From Verrucomicrobia subdivision 6 bacterium (lineage in GTDB: Bacteria; Verrucomicrobiota; Verrucomicrobiia; Methylacidiphilales; Verrucolacustridaceae), in assembly GCA_947466515.1 (NCBI GenBank), contig CANIEM010000017.1, positions 1 to 35,518 of the forward strand: a stretch of DNA of 35,518 nucleotides. The letters are read 5' to 3'. The notes below the pieces were generated by a model. The model saw nothing but the letters and a program-made list of their open reading frames with translations, searched no databases and was not told where the DNA came from. This document shows, piece by piece, positions 35,101 through 35,518 of this stretch. Positions within the stretch are counted from its first letter, which is position 1. Every line of letters starts with the position of its first letter. Made by a program: the position numbers and the translations under genes.

Positions 35101-35518
35101 TCTTTTGCGAATTTTACGGCGGCATCAGGTAAGATTGTAACCGGAAGCGGGTATGGCCTGAGCGGCACAGATGCCGGCAATTACAGGCTCGTCCAACCCA
35201 CGGCCACCGCGACCATCAGCCGAAAGATGCTCACGTTGAGTGGTCTGAGTGCTGCCAACAAGACGTATAACCGGAATACTTCAGCCACTATCAGTGGGAC
35301 AGGAACCTTGGTGGGGATTGAGCTGGGCGATACGGTGACTCTCGATTCAAGCGGGGCCTCGGCAGGTTTTGCCTCGGCCGCTGTGGGAACGGGCAAGATA
35401 GTGACCGGAGCTGGATATCTTTTGGCTGGAGCGGATGCCGGAAATTACGATCTAACTCAACCCACGTGGACGGCAGATATCAATGGAATCGTGCTAACGA
35501 TCAGTGGGATCTCGGCGG
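11161..35518 (+). CDS. Giant multidomain surface protein (Gly-rich, LamG, autotransporter repeats, MBG, YDG); 3' end outside window
   Basis: One uninterrupted frame of at least 8119 codons, still open at the right edge. From ATG 11161, residues 1-40 are hydrophilic. A signal-peptide core GSVLGLALSFGFLAS ends PQA near residue 62. A glycine-rich domain (about 72-345, opening TWTVPAYVTRVDVLVVGG) is followed by an Ig-like domain to 447, a second glycine-rich domain (449-730) and a second Ig-like domain (to 830). Two LamG-like domains occupy 834-1054 and 1070-1304. About forty autotransporter-associated beta-strand repeats (KxGxGTLTLxGxNTYTGxTTVxxGTL) fill about 1310-6390 and end with GNSPGILT. 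MBG-like modules come next (about 6540-6950), then thirteen YDG repeats plus the start of another. It is predicted to be a long extracellular beta-rich fibre. The anchor or transporter domain is not in view. The true start may be GTG 11257 or TTG 11281. Confidence 0.93.
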   Translation, partial: MRYRKEDLRRGVVDVVTSGAGDIYIPVGGKAQVEGGRSRGLRGSVLGLALSFGFLASAYPQAANQTAFKSAGGTTWTVPAYVTRVDVLVVGGGGGGGSFGGGGGAGGLIYKNDVVVAPGTSIGVTVGAGGAGGPVNGGNGTTLMPYGSNGADSVFGTLTALGGGGGGSRKNYAAYAGQPGMPGGSGGGGGQNNTAAAGQAEGGASLQSATASGGYGNAGGKGKYGNSGVPNHGGGGGGGAGWPGRAVVENSGGFGGIGGDGLYVPQFSTLGDSGWFAGGGGGIIYSDGQQANYGGRGGGGRGGWSSATAFDGSAGTSNTGGGGGGGRDSVSGFAGGSGVVVVDYSPRLTANLPTDGFYHTTGTASDAKGITVTAYNLMGNITVYAPTGYEVAATSGGSYVSTLTLTPNSGVVSTTCYVRIAAATIFANPTGTVTLSTSGLANTSVDLNVFRLVFTNVGNNNFTMPSHVSKVDLLVVGGGGGGGTDMGGGGGGGGVIYQQDYDVVPGTQYKAVVGVGGRGGPAGASPVQVGENGGNSQFGNGSAVLTAIGGGAGASGHRGDAGGATVSARSGGSGGGASGAGANRSGGVAAAGTAGQGFAGGNSGGDWYSGGGGGAGGAGSNNPGNGGPGLLVPILGRDLYWGGGGGGGGYSGNGGNGGIGGGGGGAIGTTYGGAGLNNGQPGGGGATASWALTPGGHAGANTGGGGGGASYWAAGTGGYGGSGIVVVNYAPMLFYANGLALPFTHVANTPSTEQGLPISGNNLIGEVKVTPSSGYEVCTTANGTYQSGTLSVVPTNGTLNTTVYVRIAAATAQSSPAGVLTVSAPGLPDRQLLLNQGEIHAGLWNSGYFTIPTLTGSQLSGDITIEAWINIQSYENWARIVDIGNSAGTDNILLTQNYTTGKINFTVFGGASGTTAVEVNTDSAIPLQTWTHVAGVVEANGNLKLYINGVLVKSNTQTAILPRDQTRFSSFIGKSNWSGDALWNGRITDVRLWNVARTQAEIQAGMAIGSISGSAAGLTACYPMGSTGQSPTDDVSGNNYNLAQNSSVQYVKQQSQTASFGDGSQSLTLGETLSGTSQLYLGSGTLSLPECWYEVPSTAVIGGDLTLEGWVYPTRFTDWVRMFDFSTSASVGNGGTQYLGMAVCGSAGTTGPAFWVLGANGTQYDITSSTALPLNAWSHIAGVLESGGTMRLYVNGVQVGTATAASMPPSVTRARSYIGKSNWAIEALYQGSMRDLRIWDVARTAAQIQAGMTLGSVTGSQTGLVACYPTGLTGQSYLKDASGNSRDLVQMGETQFVENGIYFPGSNQHSSGTEVFNSTLETTTAVALGTGYLGLKGTLRYTGTSTETTSRALWADVNGTGATFDIVNANANLIFNATAGTVNQTFTKNGAGKLTYSGSSGPTITGNVVVNGGTLALGGKSDIAAGGTWTVNNATIQNTINSTQTILGRLTLNGGTLSSTATSPDSTYGDFYLRNNGAAVTTTGDTTSVIGANFNMEGGHDFVVGNGAAAIDLDVTGRLSNKDGYAWGLIRKYGDGTMRIRAGGNNTAGTDIRGGEVIFGTGGLGNGISGQMWKVGFYGNSTLTWDVGNTEDVTVGSSAGAFVEDGVTATLNTGANNVTLSSAFSVGSSQTGAITKKGSGTLTIGGANSYKGDTTILEGTLATSGTSKISDSSAVVLGSGTTFRLGGDEFVRKLSGSGDVQLQGNWLGFGDSSNETLSGTFSGSGGRIAKYGSGTVTLTGNNTFNGGVEFYAGILSASSLANLGGTTGYFGLHSGTLQYTGTGSETRTGAMWNDQAGKDAYIDITSATANLTLNATSGTRNQSVNKNGAGTLTLNGGGWTGGSAVNVNAGKLVTTAANMLSDAATVTIASGSTVDLGGAETIGALAGAGNISLGSGRLTTGGNNATTSYSGIITTTGGMTKTGSGNFTLTKGQNYTGSTIISSGSTAYETMGTLSLANTSGPALYVGTTGTVSINGGGILHTRAANQLGSNVTLRFDVGTGNAFFNLMGNNQTIGNLEIGANPSEAVIQNTQNETGFGNSILTVNQTTDATYSGYFRNGTSGTIGLVKEGSANLTLTGNRISYSGGTTVNAGTLTLGGMTTDGYGTIRGTVTVNSGATLNYINASGDKYSGAHSFGWDNGISVNTLNINGGTVGGADLSNHFWGGGTFTMNMTGGELKLGGGQNPTQTLNFNVLSSSSQAKVSAVTASGSLALDGTATFNVADGSQDVDLLVSSALSTRNTSGRVNKTGTGTMRMTGTGTYTVGTWVQGGVLEINNSSALGSGALAVEGGTLRYLGSGTDTSSRVFWQNYSDGTFDIVNASANLTFNNTTGNQGVSGSKITKVGAGQLTLGNVNLASGAVVSAGTLQLGSSAGNGNAGGNISVASGSTLKYYTANTGWIPLGNSISGAGNLIFEGNGNMGVGDFGISQNNSGFSGPTSINSARVWLTHGSGLGTGTVTVGSGAALAVENVTFNNSISIAGNGWWESSGNLGAIRFAGTTGNVAGPVTMTDSARVTVYGGSEIGTISGVISGSGKNLSKWGSGKLILSGANTYTGSTTISEGKLTLGAAERLADASNLSVAGGATFEMSNFNETLGSIDGAGTISMGSGNLKSVTAANSTFSGSMTGTGGFTKEGTGELTLSGNNTTTGATVVNGGKIIFSGSGSMYNNGTSTGSITLNSGTTLRFDRQDVFGGADASSPVVITINQGALVENGAYFNNLNNLTMNGGELRANGGSASGWQAYELRGTVTVGGTSASSITANSSVNSLNNILLSRAGTTTFAVADVTGSTAADLNISAKLVDANGIQAGLTKTGAGTMALANNNSYTGATTVNGGVLQAGTVNAFGSNSAVTLANTPGVVLDLFGFNQSIGSLSGGGANGGNVTLGSATLTTGGLNTDTTYSGVISGTGALVKNGTGNQTLNGASTYTGGTTLNAGGLTVGNAQALGTGALTFAANSTTLYAGASVTLTNNIVLNANGTINTPTSLTLTENGIISGTGSLTKAGAGTLVLGGQNTFSGGTLLNAGTLSFGSTDALGSGSLTFVSNSVIQATANLNITNRIAINSGVTGTFDYGNYAMTNSGVISGAGSFIKSGNGSLSLTATNTFTGSMQINSGTVDFGSTGSVTPSTVFLGYATSDRGLMKVQTGNTLTISSSTGMIIGQDGSGALYQSGGTINVTGATGAENFMIGRNAGSYGYYNLSGGSVSLAELGVGSYAGGNGIMDVTGGTLTTTQYFLPGRSDSVANQKASVNLLGGTVNVNNARGVWMNVSGGAGKYTVMSVENGAALNIGSGGGIDMNYAGSGGSVLNLNGGLTKTASIGVSSTSGTQYLNFNGGTVQATAGSSTFFNGIDRITINSGGAKIDSGGNSIGTSLALEAPTGKGLAGISVTDGGDGYIGSPFVNISGGGGSGATARAVVDPVTGKVTSIVVTNPGSGYTSAPTITLTQGGFTRLATLGTAILSDNISGGLTKQGAGTLTISGQNTYTGETTVEAGTLQFNSVSGTYTYSGSTVNIGNGATAQISGDRYDFNQKTFLFGTNGNGTLLNTAGNFVNRANTFRTSGGARNQINNSGAAFFNFDSGINTFDVVRGTDASSDLTVNAVMANAGSVLKTGNGILTLTAQNTYVAGTTVDAGTLVLNDSWNFSPSWPGIGVVRGNLTINQGATVALRGTGAGALGWTAGSQVTNLVINGGLLDGYNTNVDGRQLIWNITGGVNLTGGQMRMNNGVSSTTTSNYWEWGNTAVNTFASADSSEISGRVNIRTDSSSTISFNVADGAAASDLIVSAAITQSAAGGAITKSGAGVMLLSGTNLYTGATTVNGGTLRAGSNAAFGSNSAMTLANTVGAILDLAGFNNSIGSLAGGGSAGGNVTMGSANLTVGGDNSSTSYSGSISGTGGLVKNGSGTQTLTTANSYTGGTTLNAGGLTIGHGSALGTGNVKFATAGAKLNAGATVTLTNNVELNANGTINTPNSFNLTASGIVSGTGSLTKEGTGTLTLLGTNSYSGGTVMTSGTVALGNASAMGTGPVSVTGTSTNLALASMTLTNNYAMSSGRTGVMDSGVYTVTMDGVISGQGNFGKQGTGMVILTKDNSWSGTTTISSGTVQIGNGGSSGTLGSGTGAVVNNGTLVFNRSGTNVIANTISGTGTLIQEGPGELQLTAVNTYTNTIVNNGSLRLTAGGVAGALRGTLTINENGLVIADAHDALGYYAGGVSQKIDTLNIFGGTLRDIYNSDNLTLDGVAITMRAGLIETVTSSAQGRIDLYAGQSASTFRSLASSNTAEWRGNLRLRENQTMTVFTIEEGAAATDFLLSANVVNMDYSGNLSAGKGVTKAGAGLMQMSGSNAYSGSTIVSGGILQAGSTTAFGNKSAVTLSNVAGTTLDLNNFNVTIGALSGGGTIGGNVVLGSGNLTVGADGGTGSFGGVISGTGTVTKTGVGNETFTGANTFTGVFTQNGGVTILANPSGPALFNGQGGDIVIGNSGSSGSYSTLRMGAANQLGTNVNVTFGANATSSSYGTLDLMGYNLSIGNLNMNGNTAQAHIQNSQSLGYSGNSILTVNQTTNGSFNGLMRDYAGSGSGTLAFVKNGAANLTLTGGGMSYTGGTTVNAGTLFLGGMVTDGQGTIRGVVTVNSGATLNYTNAPGDRYAGAHSFGWTTGQAVNVLNINGGTVGGADIANHFYGSNTGGADVFTLNMTGGELKLGGGDNPTSTMNINVLSSSNQAVISKVTANSALTIDSKATFTVANGSQDVDLLVSGNLNQRNSNIGKVEKQGAGTMLLSGSNTYSGTTVVGGGVVRAGSTNALGNNSSVTLSNLAGVTLDLNGFNNRIGALSGGGSTGGNITLGNGTLTVGANNETGTYGGVISGNGGFVKVGQGRQTLTSGQLYSGDTAIYGGYLKLAVTNGPALYSDGRGGTVVLGNDRSGPAAGIGNFTFLEMGAKNQLGTNINVAFNVTNRWSYMVLMGYDQEIGNLTMSGPNPDWAVIENGENTSVSGVVATSSTLTVNQSLNTTYNGYMRDGWAGGTLALTKKGAGTLTIVATNVDYTGGTKVMEGRLAVQAGSLGGSSSANQVFINTNAVLEYNLTNAPGFGSGVIQKGATISGAGTLEKTGQGTLIFGGSGQVNIAMDAGSWINLNEGDIKAHNCVQANWENNKASLFVNTNSTFWQVEGNVTVGALAGAGNIKLGYDWPNFKPVMKIGYGDASSEFSGQISEYTASGAKGILTKIGKGTQTFSGTNNVINGDLTVNDGIMNFGTTGKFTANALWVGNLAGSRGRVDVQTGNKLTTLANTDRYGVVLGDNGGAGAMYQNGGVVDINALASINNFMIGKSAGSFGHYGLDNGYLELTEFGIGSGSGGNGVLEVRGGTIKTTDYFLVSRGDSGTGQNGSVNLLGGAIQVDNGGANTGADLAFNIGFPGGSGKTSVMTVANDALLSVNNRGINLNYNGGNSTGILNLNGGNTKTAYIRSTDTTGNQFLNFSGGTLTATAANANFISGVDRVTINQGGAKFDTAGFNVTIGQSMQAPAGKGLSSVAIANGGSGYIAPPIVEISGGGGTGATGYAEIDRVTGAVTNIVISNPGNGYTTPPTVVLKQGGFITTATVGLVGLADNVSGGITKQGNGELLLTAGNTYTGATVVEKGTLKAGVANSAFGITSAMVLSNVANVLVDLNGNNQTIGSLAGGGSTGGTVSLGANTLTMGTDNTSTSYAGTITGSNGQLIKTGTGNQTLAASNSYTATTTVNGGTLTLTANNALGTVAGGVTVASGATTDFKNVTYSTAEAMGLNGGTIANSSATSLFAGNITLGANSFANVTGTALTLSGAISGAYDLTKTGSGALILTGTGVQTATTISQGTLQLGAAGTTGWVSGNVINNAALVLDRSNDDTLGGVVSGTGTLEKKGANTVTLTGANSYGGLTTITAGTLQVGSGAGVGSLGTGDVANSGMLTFNRTGLLNYAGKITGTGSLTKLAAGTVVLTGDSTFSGGTTITSGILQVGNGGATGAIGQGAITDNAALVFKRSDAISYTGAITGTGSLTQDGAGILSLSGANGYTGATLVNSGKLLTVGADRLSDVTAVTVAGGATFGLGGDERIGSLAGAGAVQLGSYLLTVGDASTTSFTGNMTGLGGITKVGSGFMTLSGVNTFKGDMIISNGTVVLDNTKALDRSVFVELAAGTKLTINQNIVLGAIDSSGSIDGTGKYATQYEVIRTGDYNATRQDFLGDADFAAFSTGLMKRGAGEATISAANTYTGDTKVQEGTLKLVGGGSFNSASSVIQSAGTVLDLNGKSQEFAAVNGVGGTIKLGSGNLAVGGAVNSQFDGVIEGAGGFNQKGSGTSTLNGQSTFSGATAVDAGKLVVNGALNTAGTVTVADGAKLGGSGTVGAIGGAGLVEAGNSPGILTATQVIPTSGLDFNFELFGFNPVYSSPTNSVNDVVRLTGPTPFGSSLAAANVLAFYIDLPGSFVFGSNQAFEGGFFADQGAGLLASVKDATMNYFIKDASGAVSYNGNTYVSFADYAKKTAGQYDAAFVLSTMDKSGTAFSGSTAASGAKVMGLTMVSTITITPNRNLVYNGSTKPATATSIDTGVVGFTYSYEGVNGTAYGPTSTAPHEAGDYMVTATTTNSADVKKSENFTIQKATATLAWSALSPITYVHTGLLAGQLNATETHSIAGTITYSDSVVGSLTAGTVLEVGSNALTANFAPTDARNYTTATASNTLVVSKADPVITWGALTAITYPTALSGTQLGATEAGSVAGSMNYNQPIGTVLNAGTQPLQLTFYPTDTRNYNSATANNTLVVNKAAAVVTVTSATETYNGMAKSVATSVSPAGLSMDVTYNGATQAPTNLGPYAVVATVTDPNYVGTANGTLDIVWPVSSASPTITMTPPANLEYDGIAKTFTASASNPLNNGTPQLGSPANFVFEYTGAGGTTYATSSNAPTEAGDYTVKVYLYSGSSIIETASFTIAKKSLTIGSVVAANKAYDGLNSASISGESLVGVAGADAVSLVRGSGFSSTFADDNVGTAKAITVTGFELSGAKASNYILAGQPTGLTADISKKLLTATGLSVSTKTYDQSKAATLIGGGSIVLSGVVAKDIGNVLADTASMVPEFVDANAGAGKAVTLTGLALTGSRSGNYELNAVSGLTGTIQPISVTISGMTVADKVYDTNRNAIVSGGTVSGVLSGDSLQIDVSGATFLFNNKDVGAAKAVAASGVVLGGSEAINYALSAQPTLPAASITAAPLTVTGLAIANKIYDGGTTATRTGTAALSGLVGGETLVLGGTVTANFNDKNIGTGKAVVVSGYTASDLGASKASNYALSQPSGLTADVTVKSLTVTGAVAANREYDGTDSVQVTGGTLVGVIGVEDVQLRTNAASFADADAGTGKIVANTGFSLSGPDAGNYQLTLPTLSADITQKNLYVTGLVADNKVYDRTTTATLSGTPVLSGLVSGETPGFGTSYTANFSTKAVGTGKPVTVTGYTVADSATFKGSNYQLVQPSGLTADITPYQLSLSGLGSLSKAYDGTRTIAISGHTMGGKLGADDVNLAGTPSGLFNDPVVGNPKALAVTGLTLTGGDAANYTLTSALSTTGAITAKALTVVGMSAQIKTYDGSAGVTLIGGTLVGVEAGDTVTLVGPGTGTCADENVGLNKVVTVTGLSLSGADASKYTMVQPTDVKAQIDPAPVTLTGVAATTRAYNGAADRSVAITGGTLSGVLAGDNAAVSLNQSGLSALYTDGNVGTGKAVAITGLTLSGAKAGNYSLAQPAYVTGDITPKTLAVAGVAVANKVYNSSVNATLTGTAALGVGVVGADSVNVTLVTSSATAVFADALPGSGKPVTVSGYYLSGSALANYSVQQPSGLTADITGVTLTISGATAADKSYDGNDVATVSGGVLVGVVSGDAVTLSGSATGTFNNQSVGTGKAVAVTGYTLSGSDAGKYSLSQPSLTATIAAKPLTVTGLSALDKSYDRSTSATMTGTGVLVGKVGAEVVNLDASSATASFANFTAASGKIVTGSGYGLSGTDAGNYRLVQPTATATISRKMLTLSGLSAANKTYNRNTSATISGTGTLVGIELGDTVTLDSSGASAGFASAAVGTGKIVTGAGYLLAGADAGNYDLTQPTWTADINGIVLTISGISA
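11181..11222 (+). promoter_or_regulatory. Nested hairpin over the first codons of the giant gene
   Basis: The outer arms CCTGCG (11181-11186) and CGCAGG (11217-11222) enclose the near-palindrome CGACGTA-GT-TACGTCG (11199-11214). It lies between ATG 11161 and the alternative in-frame starts GTG 11257 (preceded by GGAAAGG) and TTG 11281 (preceded by AAGGAGGA at 11261-11268). This fits a structured leader better than coding sequence, but the frame is open throughout. Confidence 0.4.
11374..13350 (+). repeat. Duplicated glycine-rich plus Ig-like units of the giant protein
   Basis: Two glycine-rich domains (11374-12190 and 12505-13350) both open with a W/F-T-V/M-P-x-HVxKVDxLVVGGGGGGG type strand and close with SGxVVVxYxP. 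Each is followed by an Ig-like domain of about 100 residues with NLxGxxxVxxxxGYEV and TxxYVRIAAAT (12196-12500 and 13351-13650). The glycine-rich coding DNA consists largely of GGT/GGA/GGC runs, giving strong local G bias on the plus strand. Confidence 0.8.
13660..15070 (+). repeat. Two LamG-like (concanavalin-type) domains of the giant protein
   Basis: Copies at about 13660-14320 and 14370-15070 share GDITIEAWI / GDLTLEGWV, then ALPLNAWSHIAGVLE-type and LYVNGVQVGT-type strands, SYIGKSNW, then DVRLWNVARTxAxIQAGM and a closing GL-x-ACYP-x-G. This is the LamG/Laminin-G-3 pattern. In other surface proteins such domains bind glycans or proteins. The ligand here is unknown. Confidence 0.82.
17041..17950 (+). 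repeat. Module A, copy 1 (others at 24535-25500 and 25846-26310)
   Basis: Encodes GPAL, then AANQLG, NLMGNNQTIGNL, SILTVNQTT, SYSGGTTVNAGTLTLGGM, GTIRGTVTVNSGATLNY, AHSFGW, LNINGGTVGGAD, NMTGGELKLGGG and GSQDVDLLVS in this order. Copy 2 keeps every one of these blocks with small changes, and copy 3 keeps the first third. This is a segmental duplication within the gene, far longer than one beta-strand repeat. Confidence 0.8.
19585..20283 (+). repeat. Module C, copy 1 (other at 22537-23229)
   Basis: A unit of about 230 residues containing YTGATTVNGG, AFGSNSA-x-TLANT, GFN-x-SIGSL, YTGGTTLNAGGLT, GASVTLTNNI and LNANGTINTP. Copy 2 aligns end to end with almost equal length (693 against 699 bases). 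Its first half recurs in looser form near 24133, 25440 and 27960. Confidence 0.78.
20497..21645 (+). repeat. Module B, copy 1 (other at 26878-28056)
   Basis: A unit of about 385 residues in order: VQTGN, GALYQSGG, NFMIGRNAGSYGYY, GVGSYAGGNGIMDV, ASVNLLGG, LNLNGGLTKTA, QYLNFNGGT, GGAKIDSGG, then a 60-residue inset with GGDGYIGSPFVNISGGGGSGA and NPGSGYTSAPTITL, ending in a standard repeat. The copy at 26878-28056 matches block by block. Confidence 0.8.
30781..32010 (+). repeat. MBG-like Ig modules of the giant protein
   Basis: Four to five modules of about 75-95 residues with ITPNRNLVYNGSTKP, GAxEAGDYxVxAT, ITY-x-T-x-LSGTQLGATE, FxPTDxRNYxxATAxNTLVVxKA and YNGMAKSVATSVSP. These match the MBG family of repeated extracellular beta-sandwiches that commonly precede YDG arrays. 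They link the beta-helix block to the YDG array. A short non-repetitive region (30331-30780) lies before them. Confidence 0.7.
32011..35518 (+). repeat. Array of at least thirteen YDG repeats (continues past the window)
   Basis: The motif aromatic of successive modules begins at 32053, 32323, 32602, 32869, 33142, 33397, 33670, 33931, 34192, 34468, 34744, 35002 and 35266, a period of 85-93 codons. A fourteenth module begins at the edge. Several motifs are degenerate (YDQ, YDT, YDR, YNS, YNR) while the rest of each module is well kept, ending in NYxLxQPxGLTADIT. Confidence 0.88.

Overview
The window looks like a chromosomal segment of a Gram-negative bacterium of the Verrucomicrobiota (or another PVC relative). 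This is inferred from a canonical PEP-CTERM surface protein, autotransporter-associated beta-strand repeats, YDG and MBG repeat modules, glycine-rich and LamG-like domains, poor Shine-Dalgarno sites with several GTG/TTG starts, and hairpin repeats of REP type. There are no tRNA or rRNA genes, insertion sequences, integrases or CRISPR arrays that I can support.

Layout. 1-248: hairpin-rich non-coding stretch. 249-2200: a two-gene unit, an RDH-like short-chain dehydrogenase overlapping by 4 bases a DusB-type tRNA-dihydrouridine synthase. 2292-2888: small PEP-CTERM protein. 3162-3974: four-helix membrane protein of the DUF4239/bestrophin-like type. 4057-5972 (minus strand): two overlapping genes, a secreted protein of unknown function and, upstream of it, an outer-membrane beta-barrel. 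5973-6366: AT-rich divergent regulatory region. 6367-10989: secreted 1540-residue protein with a FecR-like domain, low-complexity linker and eight YDG repeats. 10990-11160: spacer with a perfect four-run G-tract motif. 11161-35518: one uninterrupted reading frame of at least 8119 codons that leaves the right edge still open. It holds two glycine-rich domains each followed by an Ig-like domain, two LamG-like domains, about forty autotransporter-type beta-strand repeats, MBG-like modules and at least thirteen YDG repeats.

Reading of the whole. The left 4 kb is ordinary housekeeping and membrane genes. The right 31 kb reads as a cell-surface locus: an outer-membrane barrel and secreted partner are transcribed away from a FecR/YDG protein and a giant surface protein. 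The two right-hand proteins share the YDG module. The giant gene has clearly grown by segmental duplication, with three long modules occurring two or three times. Its secretion and anchoring mode cannot be decided because the C-terminus lies outside the window.

The points most worth a second look are the giant gene itself and its uncertain start under a nested hairpin, the G-tract motif before it, an 11-base promoter-like motif shared by the PEP-CTERM gene and the FecR/YDG gene, a CxxC-x13-CxxH insertion in the FecR-like domain, and an AT-rich island inside the giant gene.
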